In this document: positions 9,139 to 16,459 of the stretch, one piece after another | Position numbering within the stretch: position 1 is the first letter of the stretch | Layout of the letters: each line of letters opens with the position of its first letter | Program-made: the position numbers and the translations under genes | Source of the DNA: Vulcanococcus sp. | Lineage (GTDB): Bacteria > Cyanobacteriota > Cyanobacteriia > PCC-6307 > Cyanobiaceae | Direction: 5' to 3' | Assembly: GCA_019264575.1 (NCBI GenBank) | Contig: JAHUZV010000003.1 | Location: forward strand, 1 to 64,000 | Length of the DNA: 64,000 bases | Notes under the pieces: generated by a model | Told to the model about the DNA's origin: nothing | Databases searched by the model: none | The model's input: the letters and a program-made list of their open reading frames with translations, nothing else

Positions 9139-9900
9139 TTAAGGGGTCTCCCGCTGGGCTGCCCAGCGCAGTTGACGCACCATGCCGCGCAGCAGCGCCA
9201 CCTCTGGCTCCTGCACCTGGGCTCGTTGCAGCAGCGCCCGCAGCTTGGCCATCCGTGCTGCTGCCGTATGGGGGTAGAGGAAGCCCACCTCCAGCAGCAG
9301 GGCCTCGGCATCTGCCAGGGCAGCTTCGAGGGCGCCGCGGTTGCAAAGCTCGCCTTCGTTGGTAGCGGTGGGGGCTGGGCAGGCGGCCACGGGGTGGGGC
9401 TGCGTGCGGCAGGCCTGCAGCTCGTGCAGGCAGATCGCCACCGCGTGCGAGAGGTTGAGGGAGGCATAGGCCTCGCTGGTGGCCAGTCGCACCACCCGGC
9501 CGGCCTGGAGCAGTTCGGCGTTGCTCAGCCCCCGGTCTTCCCGCCCAAACACCAACGCCGCCATCCGGTTGTTGCTGGATTCCTGGCTGCTGGTGTCTTG
9601 GCAGAGCCAGCGCAAGGCCGGGCCCGGCTCGCTGAGCGGCAGGCTCTCGGTTTCAACGCGGCCGCTGGTGGCCACCACCCGCTGGCAGTCGGCAATGGCG
9701 GCGGCCAGATCGGGATAGAGCGTGGCCTGCTCCAGCAGCGCCTCGCCATGCACGGCCATCTGCCGCGCTTCGGGTCCTCGGTGATCGCAGCGCGGTGCCA
9801 CCAGCCGCAGCTGCTCGATGGCGAAGTTGGCGCAGAGCCGGGCCACGCTGCCCACATTGAGGGGGCCTGCGGGCTCCACCAGTACCACCGCCAGGCTCAT
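9139..9900 (-). CDS. SPOUT RNA methyltransferase, TrmJ/TrmH family group 1
   Basis: This is a knotted-fold methyltransferase that probably 2'-O-methylates tRNA position 32 as TrmJ does. The start [22 protein letters not shown] matches motif 1 (NxGxxAR), and the SAM-binding knot reads ALVFGREDRGLSNAEL followed by YASLNLSHAVAICLHEL. At 253 residues it has the TrmJ length including the C-terminal helical extension. Its start overlaps the cytM stop by four bases. The family is certain; the exact target nucleotide is inferred. Confidence 0.88.
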   Translation of the reverse strand: MSLAVVLVEPAGPLNVGSVARLCANFAIEQLRLVAPRCDHRGPEARQMAVHGEALLEQATLYPDLAAAIADCQRVVATSGRVETESLPLSEPGPALRWLCQDTSSQESSNNRMAALVFGREDRGLSNAELLQAGRVVRLATSEAYASLNLSHAVAICLHELQACRTQPHPVAACPAPTATNEGELCNRGALEAALADAEALLLEVGFLYPHTAAARMAKLRALLQRAQVQEPEVALLRGMVRQLRWAAQRETP

Positions 9901-10289
9901 GTGAGCGTGTGCAGGTAGGCGAGCAGATCCGCCATCGCCTGGGGCTCGGGCTGGAACCGCGGCATCGGAGGTGTGCGGCCGCTCACCACCTGCTGAATCA
10001 GCTGACGGTTGTTTTTGCGGCTATCCACGCCATGCAGATCCGGGCCCACCAGTCCTTGGGCCGCGATGCCGTGGCAACCGGCGCAGTTGATTAAAAACAG
10101 CTGCTCACCGCGATCGGCTGCGCCACTGAGTTGCAGGGTGCTGCGGGTGTAGGGATCGCTGCGCGCCGCTGGCAGCACCACCAGCGCCAACACGGCGACG
10201 CAGGCAGCTGCCAGCAGCACCAGGGCTGGGATCAAGCCGCGGCTGCCGCCGGCTGGCTTGGTGCTCTCAGGGGTCGACGACGCAGTCAC
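9897..10289 (-). CDS. cytM: Cytochrome c, CytM-like
   Basis: The product is a small membrane-anchored c-type cytochrome of 130 residues. It has an N-terminal membrane helix ([21 protein letters not shown]), a haem-binding CAGCH in [11 protein letters not shown], and a probable axial Met in PPMPRF. The tail [17 protein letters not shown] is very like cyanobacterial cytochrome M, which influences electron flow between photosynthesis and respiration. It is transcribed divergently from petG and heads the long minus-strand operon towards chlI. Cytochrome M is preferred over a soluble c6 because of the anchor. Confidence 0.87.
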   Translation of the reverse strand: MTASSTPESTKPAGGSRGLIPALVLLAAACVAVLALVVLPAARSDPYTRSTLQLSGAADRGEQLFLINCAGCHGIAAQGLVGPDLHGVDSRKNNRQLIQQVVSGRTPPMPRFQPEPQAMADLLAYLHTLT

Positions 10290-10361
10290 AGATGGTGTGT
10301 GTGGTTCGCGCTGGGCACGAGCGCGTGGAAGAATTGTGCAACCAATGCTGGTGTGTCACCC

Positions 10362-10475
10362 ATGATCGAACCCCTGCTCTGCGGCATCGTGCTCGGTCTG
10401 ATTCCCGTGACGCTCACCGGCCTGTTCGTGGCTGCCTGGAACCAGTACCGCCGCGGCAGCGCTCTGGGCGGCTGA
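10362..10475 (+). CDS. petG: Cytochrome b6f complex subunit PetG
   Basis: PetG is a one-helix subunit required for assembly and stability of the cytochrome b6f complex. The 37-residue peptide starts [20 protein letters not shown], a single transmembrane helix, and ends with a charged tail [12 protein letters not shown]. This matches the invariant length and opening of PetG. A longer open frame upstream (from 10131) is the antisense shadow of cytM. The gene is monocistronic and faces rsmD 19 bases downstream. Confidence 0.97.
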   Translation: MIEPLLCGIVLGLIPVTLTGLFVAAWNQYRRGSALGG

Positions 10476-10494
10476 AGCCCTGCCTTCTGCTCCT

Positions 10495-11067
10495 TCAAGC
10501 GGCAGCAGCCAGCATCAACACTGAGCTGCTGCCGTAGCGCTTGTGCTTAAGCAGTTCCCAGCCCCCAAACGCCCCATCTGAGTTGGTGGGCAGAGCTGTG
10601 GAGCTGCATTCCATTAGCAGCAAACCGTGGCTGTTCAGCCAGCCGCCCTGCTGCACCGCTTTGGCCACGGCTCCATAGAGCCCAGCGGCATAGGGCGGAT
10701 CGGCATAGATCAGATCAAAGGGCGGCAGAGCGGCAGGTCGGCCGGCCTGAAGCCAGCGCACCACCTCTTGGCACTCCACCTGCAGTTGGGGCGTGGGCTT
10801 CAGCCCTGAGGCGGTGAGTTCGAGGTTGGCGCGGCTGGTGCTTGCCATCGCTCGTTGCTGATCTATGGCCACCACAGCAGCGGCGCCGCGCTGCAGTGCT
10901 TCACAGCCCATCACGCCACTGCCGCAGAACAGATCCAGCCAGCGGCTGCCGGGCAGCTCTGCGGCCAGCATGTTCATCACGGCCAGCCGCACGCGCGAGG
11001 GGGTGGGGCGAGCGGTATCACCCGGCGGGCTCTGCAGGCGCCGGCCACCACTGAGACGCAGGCTCAT
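10495..11067 (-). CDS. rsmD: 16S rRNA (guanine966-N2)-methyltransferase RsmD
   Basis: RsmD methylates G966 of 16S rRNA in the assembled small subunit. The start MSLRLSGGRRLQSPPGDTARP carries the family opening (GxxRGRxL-like), the SAM-binding loop is LDLFCGSGVMGCEALQRGA, and the amino-methyltransferase catalytic motif is DPPY. I chose the ATG at 11067, which overlaps the hisH stop as ATGA, over a longer frame. At 190 residues the length is normal. Confidence 0.93.
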   Translation of the reverse strand: MSLRLSGGRRLQSPPGDTARPTPSRVRLAVMNMLAAELPGSRWLDLFCGSGVMGCEALQRGAAAVVAIDQQRAMASTSRANLELTASGLKPTPQLQVECQEVVRWLQAGRPAALPPFDLIYADPPYAAGLYGAVAKAVQQGGWLNSHGLLLMECSSTALPTNSDGAFGGWELLKHKRYGSSSVLMLAAAA

Positions 11068-11690
11068 CCCTGCTGATCCACCCAGGCGAGCCAGCGGCGC
11101 AGCATCGCTTCTCCACTGAGGCTGGATTTCTCCGGGTGGAACTGGCAAGCACCGATGCGCTCCTGCCACACAGCAGCGGTGATGCTGTGCTCTCCGAAGG
11201 TCACCGCCGCTGTGGTGCAGCTGGGTTCGCTCGGTACAGCCGCGTAGGAGTGCACGAAATACATCCAGGCGGGCTGGCCGTCGGGCGGCAGCAAGGGGCT
11301 GGGGGTACGGGGCTGCAGCGGCTCCCAGCCCATGTGGGGAACCGGGTGGCCCGGCTGTTTGGGCAGCGCGGCCACATGGCCCTGCAGCAGGCCGAGCCCT
11401 CGCCGCTCCCCTTCATCGCTGCCTTCAAACAGCAGTTGCAGGCCCAGGCAGATCCCGAGCAAAGCCCCACCGGCGCGGCACCACTGCTGCAGGCCTTCGG
11501 CTAGACCGGATTGCTCCAGCCGCTGCATGGCGGGATCGAAGGCTCCCACTCCAGGCAGCACGAGGGCATCGCAGCCCTGCATCTGCTCGGTGGTGGTCAC
11601 GGCCTGAATCCGGCTGCCCAGGCGTTCAAACGCCCGCTGCACCGAATGCAGATTGCCCATGCCGTAATCGATGAGGCCGATGGTGCTCAT
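11064..11690 (-). CDS. hisH: Imidazole glycerol phosphate synthase, glutamine amidotransferase subunit
   Basis: HisH hydrolyses glutamine and channels ammonia to HisF in histidine biosynthesis. The class I amidotransferase triad is present: Cys in LLGICLGLQLLFE, and His and Glu in CQFHPEKSS. The opening IGLIDYGMGNLHSVQRAFE is characteristic. It has 208 residues, and its start overlaps the LOG-family stop as ATGA. hisF is not in the window. Confidence 0.97.
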   Translation of the reverse strand: MSTIGLIDYGMGNLHSVQRAFERLGSRIQAVTTTEQMQGCDALVLPGVGAFDPAMQRLEQSGLAEGLQQWCRAGGALLGICLGLQLLFEGSDEGERRGLGLLQGHVAALPKQPGHPVPHMGWEPLQPRTPSPLLPPDGQPAWMYFVHSYAAVPSEPSCTTAAVTFGEHSITAAVWQERIGACQFHPEKSSLSGEAMLRRWLAWVDQQG

Positions 11691-12739
11691 GAACAGGAGA
11701 GGGCAGAGCGGATCCTTTCGCCAGGTTGCTCGATCGCCGGTGCCACCTCCAGCGGCAGATCATTGAGCCGGTCGATCAGTTGATAGAGCAGCCCCACCCG
11801 GCGGCGATCGAGATGGAAGCGCAGGCACGGCCGCAGGATGCCGTTGCTGTCGCAGCTTTCCCCTTGGCTGAGGCTGCCCTCATCCACGAGGTCATCAAAT
11901 TCACGGTTGAGCTCGGCCACGGTGTCTGCGGGGAGTTCGCTGTGCAGCAGCAGCTCCATCCGGTCTTCAGCGAACTGCGCTGTGTGGAACACCCGATAGA
12001 AATGACAGATGTGCTGCATCGCTTCAGCGGCGGTGCTGGCCTGTTTGAGCAGGCTGGTGTCCTCCGGTGAGATCAGCGCGCGGCTGGCCAGATCGCTCTG
12101 GATGTCTTGCAGCCAGTCGGGCCAGAAGCGATCGCCGCTGGGCGCCAGCATCACCAGCGGAATCGGTGGCGTGCGGCCGGTTTGGATCAAGGTGAGCGAC
12201 TCAAACAGCTCATCGAAGGTGCCGAAGCCACCCGGCATCACCACCAGCGCATCGCTTTCGCGCAGGAAAAAGAGTTTGCGGGTGAAGAAGTAGCGGAAGT
12301 GGAGCAGTCGGCCATCGCAGGCATTCACGAAGCGGTTGGCGTGCTGCTCAAACGGCAGATCCACATTCAGGCCGATGCTGTTCTCACAGCCCGCCCCACT
12401 GTTGGCGGCCTCCATGATTCCGCCGCCGGCTCCGGTCATCACCTCGAAGCCGCGGGCCACCGCTTCCACCGCCAGCTCCTGGGCCAGCTTGTAGGCGGGC
12501 TCTTCTGGGCTGGTGCGGGCTGAGCCGAACACCGTCACCTTGCGGGTCTGCCGGTGCGGGGCAAACACGCTCAGGCCATCGCGGATATCGGCAAGGGCTC
12601 CGTTGATCAGCCGCCATTCATCGGCATCGGTGCTGCCTTTGGCGATCTCCAGCAGGCTCACGATGCTCCGCTCGATCGCGCGGCGCTGCGGGTGGTTCTG
12701 CAGCTCCTGATCGAGGGCCTGAAGGGGGCTCTGCTCCAT
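11687..12739 (-). CDS. LOG family protein (lysine decarboxylase-like fold)
   Basis: The Rossmann-like protein carries the LOG signature PGGFGTFDE and an upstream AGGGIMEAANSGA. LOG-family proteins release cytokinin bases from nucleoside monophosphates, or act as nucleotide 5'-monophosphate nucleosidases. This copy has an N-terminal helical region and about 80 extra C-terminal residues beyond the core, so its substrate is uncertain. The longest frame starts at 12772, but that ATG directly abuts the trxA terminator U-tract. I prefer the internal ATG at 12739, which gives 350 residues. Confidence 0.85.
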   Translation of the reverse strand: MEQSPLQALDQELQNHPQRRAIERSIVSLLEIAKGSTDADEWRLINGALADIRDGLSVFAPHRQTRKVTVFGSARTSPEEPAYKLAQELAVEAVARGFEVMTGAGGGIMEAANSGAGCENSIGLNVDLPFEQHANRFVNACDGRLLHFRYFFTRKLFFLRESDALVVMPGGFGTFDELFESLTLIQTGRTPPIPLVMLAPSGDRFWPDWLQDIQSDLASRALISPEDTSLLKQASTAAEAMQHICHFYRVFHTAQFAEDRMELLLHSELPADTVAELNREFDDLVDEGSLSQGESCDSNGILRPCLRFHLDRRRVGLLYQLIDRLNDLPLEVAPAIEQPGERIRSALSCS

Positions 12740-12773
12740 CAACGAAGAGGGGATCGGGGTGGTTTGTGGCATG

Positions 12774-12800
12774 AAAAAAGCCCGGCTCTAGGCCGGGCTT
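12774..12800 (-). terminator. Rho-independent terminator of trxA
   Basis: A 9-bp GC-rich stem (AAGCCCGGC / GCCGGGCTT type) with a 5-nt loop is followed, reading the minus strand, by six T residues. It lies 39 bases beyond the trxA stop and ends two bases before a possible ATG of the LOG gene. Confidence 0.9.
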
Positions 12801-12838
12801 CAAGGCTATCTGGGCGCTGCTCCCAGCTTTTGCCGGAT

Positions 12839-13162
12839 TCAGAGGTACTTGGCGATGGTGCCGGAGAGGGTGGTTTTGGGCACTGCACCCACCACGGTGT
12901 CCACCTTTTGGCCGTCCTTGAACACCATCAGGGTGGGGATGCTGCGGATGCCGTACTGGCTGGCCACGTTGGGGTTCTCGTCGGTATTCAGCTTGAACAC
13001 CTTGATCTTGCCCTCGAATTCCTTGGCGATCTCGTCAACGATCGGGGCCACCATGCGGCAGGGACCACACCAGGGGGCCCAGAAATCCACAAGCACAGGC
13101 ACATCGCTCTTGAGCACGTCTTGCTCGAAGGATGCGTCGGTGACGGCTGCGGCGCTGGACAT
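12839..13162 (-). CDS. trxA: Thioredoxin
   Basis: This is a 107-residue m-type thioredoxin, the general disulfide reductant that light-regulates Calvin-cycle and other enzymes through ferredoxin-thioredoxin reductase. The active site WCGPC sits in [16 protein letters not shown], and the cis-Pro loop [12 protein letters not shown] and the buried Asp/Trp pair are present. It lies between Yfr1 and its own terminator. A possible -10 box TAGATT (13192-13187) about 25 bases upstream suggests its own promoter, but no good -35 is seen. Confidence 0.98.
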   Translation of the reverse strand: MSSAAAVTDASFEQDVLKSDVPVLVDFWAPWCGPCRMVAPIVDEIAKEFEGKIKVFKLNTDENPNVASQYGIRSIPTLMVFKDGQKVDTVVGAVPKTTLSGTIAKYL

Positions 13163-13237
13163 CCGAGTTTGGGTCAGTGTTTTGGGAATCTAGCAATGGT
13201 TTCCGGGATGGCTTTGCGCCTGCCGGAACTCGTAAAC

Positions 13238-13303
13238 AAGACAGAAGGCCCGGACGCGCCGGGCCGGGGGGTGTGAGGAGTGTGTGGGCCGGAGCCCGCA
13301 CGA
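13238..13303 (-). ncRNA. yfr1: Yfr1 small regulatory RNA
   Basis: Between guaB3 and trxA the minus strand carries the invariant Yfr1 motif ACTCCTCACAC (13281-13271) in an unpaired CA-rich stretch. It is preceded by a short 5' stem-loop (GGGC-TCCG-GCCC, about 13297-13286) and followed by a terminator hairpin, 7-bp stem GGCCCGG/CCGGGCC (13265-13247), with the T-rich tract TTCTGTCTT. The size of about 65 nt, the two-hairpin layout and the guaB-trxA location agree with the known picocyanobacterial Yfr1, which base-pairs with outer-membrane protein mRNAs. The transcript ends are estimated. Confidence 0.92.
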
Positions 13304-13345
13304 CATGAGGGTAACGCCGCTGTCTTCGGCGTCAGTGTTGAAGGG

Positions 13346-14509
13346 CTATTTGCCCATCCCCAGCTGCTGGGCTTTCTGATACACCTTGCCCTCGGTGAGC
13401 AGCGAGGGCGCTACCACCACTTCCACCTGCTGCATCTCCTTGAGGGTGCGGGCGCCCAGGGTGCCCATGGAGGTGCGGATGCAACCCAGCAGGTTCTGGG
13501 TGCCGTCGTCGAGGGAGGCGGGGCCGCGCAGGATCTTCTCGAGGCTGCCGGTGGTGCCCACCTTGATGCGGGTGCCGCGGGGCAGCACGGGGCTAGGGGT
13601 GGCCATACCCCAGTGGAAGCCGCGGCCGGGAGCCTCAGCGGCGCGGGCGATGGGTGAGCCGATCATCACGGCATCGGCGCCGCAGGCCAGGCACTTGCAG
13701 ATGTCACCGCCGGTGACGATGCCGCCGTCGGCCACAATCGGCACGTAGCGGCCGCTCTCCTTCATGTAGTCGTCGCGGGCGGCGGCGCAGTCGGCCACGG
13801 AGGTGGCCTGGGGGATGCCGATGCCGAGCACACCGCGGCTGGTGCAGGCGGCGCCGGGGCCGATGCCCACCATCACGCCGGCAGCGCCGGCCCGCATCAG
13901 CTTGAGCGCCACCTCGTAGGTCACGCAGTTGCCGATGATCACCGGCACGCCGAAGTCGCGGCAGAGCGCTTCAAGATCCAGGCTCTCCTGGCCTTCAGGG
14001 CCCACGTGCTCGGTGCTCACCACCGTGGCCTGCACAAAGAACAGATCGGCGCCGGCTTCGGCGATGGCTTTGCCGAACTTGAGTGCGGCCACGGGGGTGG
14101 CGCTCACAGCGGCGATGCCGCCGCGCTCCTTGATCTCAGCGATGCGCTTGCGAATCAGGTCTTCGCGCACCGGCTGGCTGTAGAGCTCCTGCATCAGGGG
14201 CACGAACTCCTCCTTGCCCACCGCTGCGATGCGATCGAGGGCGGGGTTGGGATCGTCGTAGCGGCACTGAACACCCTCCAGATTCAGCACGCCCAGAGCG
14301 CCCTGTTTGGTGAGCTCAACGCACATGCCCACATCCACCACGCCATCCATGGCACTGGCGATGATCGGGATCTCGCGGGTGACACCGCCGAGGGTCCAGC
14401 TGCTGTCAGTTACCGCTGGATCCACGGTGCGACCGCCTGGCACGAGAGCGATCTCATCGATGCCGTAGGCGCGGCGAACAGTGCGGGAACGACCGAGCTG
14501 AATCTCCAC
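13346..14509 (-). CDS. guaB3: GuaB3 family IMP dehydrogenase-like protein
   Basis: This 387-residue TIM-barrel protein belongs to the IMP dehydrogenase superfamily, GuaB3 branch. The catalytic Cys loop reads GIGPGAACTSRGVLGIG, and the phosphate-binding part VPIVADGGIVTGGDICKCLA is present. There is no CBS (Bateman) domain, as usual in GuaB3, so adenine-nucleotide control by that route is absent. GuaB3 was long of unknown function; cyanobacterial members have been reported to oxidise IMP to XMP. It lies upstream of Yfr1 on the same strand. Confidence 0.92.
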   Translation of the reverse strand: MEIQLGRSRTVRRAYGIDEIALVPGGRTVDPAVTDSSWTLGGVTREIPIIASAMDGVVDVGMCVELTKQGALGVLNLEGVQCRYDDPNPALDRIAAVGKEEFVPLMQELYSQPVREDLIRKRIAEIKERGGIAAVSATPVAALKFGKAIAEAGADLFFVQATVVSTEHVGPEGQESLDLEALCRDFGVPVIIGNCVTYEVALKLMRAGAAGVMVGIGPGAACTSRGVLGIGIPQATSVADCAAARDDYMKESGRYVPIVADGGIVTGGDICKCLACGADAVMIGSPIARAAEAPGRGFHWGMATPSPVLPRGTRIKVGTTGSLEKILRGPASLDDGTQNLLGCIRTSMGTLGARTLKEMQQVEVVVAPSLLTEGKVYQKAQQLGMGK

Positions 14510-14576
14510 CGAAATCCATGACGCAATCGAGCCAAGCTATCAACCGGCCCGATGGCGTCCCTGCGCTGAGGCGGGT

Positions 14577-15215
14577 TCAGCCGCGGCCCCGGAAGCTCTT
14601 CCAGCGCTGCTTGAGACCCTCGATCACCTCGCGGCGATCGTTGCTGCGCACCAGCCGGGTGAGGCTGAATTGGACCACGGCAACCAGACCGGCCAACTCG
14701 AGCAGCCCGGGCAGCAGCGGAATGCTGTCGAGCACCCCCAGAACGGCCGAATACACCCGCAGCACCAGCAGCACCGCGATCAAGCCGGCCAGCAGGCTGA
14801 GCGGTGTGCGGGCGCTCTGCCACTGCTCCTGCAGTTGTCCGCTGCTGATCCAGGTTCGAACCTTCTCCACCAGCAGTTCCCATTCGCCGCCGTCTTGATC
14901 GGCTGCCGGGATGGCCGCCTTCGGGCTGGCGGGCACCTCCAGGGTGCTGGCCACGGTGGGGATATCGACGGGTGCAGGCGGCGCGGGCGGCTCCGGTGCC
15001 GGTTCGGGTTTGACGGGCTCGGGTGTGGCCTCAACCGGCGCCGCCTCTGCCTCAACGGCCGGTGTGTCGACGGCGGGCATCTCCGTGGAGGGTTCGTCGC
15101 TGCTCACGGCAGCGGCCTCAACGGCAGGCTCCTGCTCCGGAGTTGCCTCAGCGCCCTGCACCACGGGCTCGACCTGCTGCTCGGTGTCCGGCTTGGGGTC
15201 AGCAGCGTCGGACAT
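14577..15215 (-). CDS. CAAD-domain membrane protein
   Basis: The 212-residue protein has a long low-complexity Pro/Glu/Ala-rich N-terminal half (residues 1-100), an amphipathic stretch WELLVEKVRTWISSGQLQEQW, and a C-terminal domain with two hydrophobic segments (LSLLAGLIAVLLVLRVYSAV and IPLLPGLLELAGLVAVVQF) ending RREVIEGLKQRWKSF. This C-terminal module is the CAAD domain, which anchors some cyanobacterial aminoacyl-tRNA synthetases to thylakoid membranes. Here it stands without a synthetase. The function is unknown; the membrane location is likely. Confidence 0.82.
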   Translation of the reverse strand: MSDAADPKPDTEQQVEPVVQGAEATPEQEPAVEAAAVSSDEPSTEMPAVDTPAVEAEAAPVEATPEPVKPEPAPEPPAPPAPVDIPTVASTLEVPASPKAAIPAADQDGGEWELLVEKVRTWISSGQLQEQWQSARTPLSLLAGLIAVLLVLRVYSAVLGVLDSIPLLPGLLELAGLVAVVQFSLTRLVRSNDRREVIEGLKQRWKSFRGRG

Positions 15216-15268
15216 GGTCGGTGGCGATTGCTTCAGCCGGGGAGCTTACGGCTGATTTCCTGCCCCGA

Positions 15269-16414
15269 TCACTCCAGCGGCAGTAGGGCAGGGCGCTGCG
15301 GCAGGCCCACCAGGGGCAAGTGAATGGGGAACAGGCCGGCTCGAAGCCGCTCGCAGAGCTCCGCTCCGATCTCCTCGGCCAGCCGTGGGCTGTGGGCCGG
15401 TGCGCAGCGGATGCGCTGCTCGCCGAGGCTGAGCTTGCCGCTCAGCAGTTGGGCGTAGCTGACGCTGCCGAGGCTGGGGCGCACCCGGCGGGGGACTCCG
15501 TAATCCAGCACCGGCGCCTGGAGTTGCTCATTGCCGCAGGCGGCTTGGCGTGCTGTGGCGAGATCGAGCAGCGGCACCGGTGCCGCCATGGCCACCAGCA
15601 GGCCACTGCCCTCCTGCCGCTGCTCGCAGGCCCGAATCCAGCGCCGCTCGAGGCCATGCAGATCCACGCTCACAGCGCAGCTGGCCCCTGGGCTGAGGGC
15701 ATGGCCGCTGGCCTGGCGGCGGACCTGGGGGTTGTGGCCGGCGCCGGCGCCGCTCACCCAGCCCACGGCGCCGGCCACCAGCACCGGTGAACCGGGGCCC
15801 AGTGCCTGCAGACCGGGCATCGTCATCCCGATGCTGCCGGCTCCGGCGCAGCTGAACAGGGCGCTGCCCATGGGCCCCAGCACCGGTCCCCAGGGGGTGG
15901 GGGTGAGCCCATCGCGGCTGCTCACTGCCACCACACCGTTTTCGGCGATGGCGCGGTGCAGCAGCAGTTGGCCGGCGCCGATCTGCTGCAGCGAGAGCTG
16001 GGTTTCCAGCTCCTGGCGCGGCTGTTGCGGGCTGGCATGGCCGCTGGCGCTGAAGGGAAGTTGCTGCCCCTGCAGCAGTGCTTCCAGTGCGGCGGCGCCA
16101 CCGCTCTGGATCGGCAGCACAAGATCGGTGTTGCCATGGCCGCCTGCTGCTTCGGCGGGCCCCAGCCGGCAGCGCTCAATCCGAATCGGTGGATCGCTCG
16201 GGCCCAGGTGCAGCACCAGCGAGGCCTGAGCGGTGAAGCCGGCCTCGCTGGCCACCACCACATGGGTTTGGCGGAAGGCCTGCTCTAACCCCAGCTCCGC
16301 CACACGGTCGCGGAATTGCGCTGCGGTGCACACCTGCAGATCGCCGCGTTGCAGCAGGGCGAGTAGCTCAGGCTCGCTACGTCGTTCGGGCGCACTCCCG
16401 CGAGCTGCAGACAC
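15269..16414 (-). CDS. DUF39 / homocysteine-biosynthesis-family-like protein
   Basis: The 381-residue protein resembles the DUF39 (HcyBio) family through GPVLGPMGSALFSCAGAGSIG (about 176-196), VLVAGAVGWVSGAGAGHNP (211-229) and GSGLLVAMAAPVPLLDLA (269-286), with VLDYGVPRR at 302-310. Some archaeal and anaerobe members make homocysteine from aspartate semialdehyde and sulfide. Around residues 53-70, where I expect the family's MCSSG-type cysteine motif, this copy reads ASEAGFTAQASLVLHLG with no Cys, so the same chemistry is doubtful. It is divergent from gyrA with a 45-base shared control region. Confidence 0.7.
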   Translation of the reverse strand: MSAARGSAPERRSEPELLALLQRGDLQVCTAAQFRDRVAELGLEQAFRQTHVVVASEAGFTAQASLVLHLGPSDPPIRIERCRLGPAEAAGGHGNTDLVLPIQSGGAAALEALLQGQQLPFSASGHASPQQPRQELETQLSLQQIGAGQLLLHRAIAENGVVAVSSRDGLTPTPWGPVLGPMGSALFSCAGAGSIGMTMPGLQALGPGSPVLVAGAVGWVSGAGAGHNPQVRRQASGHALSPGASCAVSVDLHGLERRWIRACEQRQEGSGLLVAMAAPVPLLDLATARQAACGNEQLQAPVLDYGVPRRVRPSLGSVSYAQLLSGKLSLGEQRIRCAPAHSPRLAEEIGAELCERLRAGLFPIHLPLVGLPQRPALLPLE

Positions 16415-16429
16415 AGGCGCAACAACCGA

Positions 16430-16435
16430 TAAAAT
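16430..16435 (+). promoter_or_regulatory. Possible -10 box of gyrA
   Basis: TAAAAT matches five of six bases of the sigma-70 -10 consensus and lies 24 bases before the gyrA ATG in an otherwise GC-rich stretch. No convincing -35 hexamer is present at 16-18 bases spacing. Confidence 0.4.
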
Positions 16436-16459
16436 GCGTTCTAATCAAAGTCCTGTCGA

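Noticed and set aside
9108..9467. N-terminal extension of the serine hydrolase into the methyltransferase gene
   Set aside because: The extra 120 codons are the shadow of the RNA methyltransferase. The membrane anchor follows naturally from the GTG at 9107.
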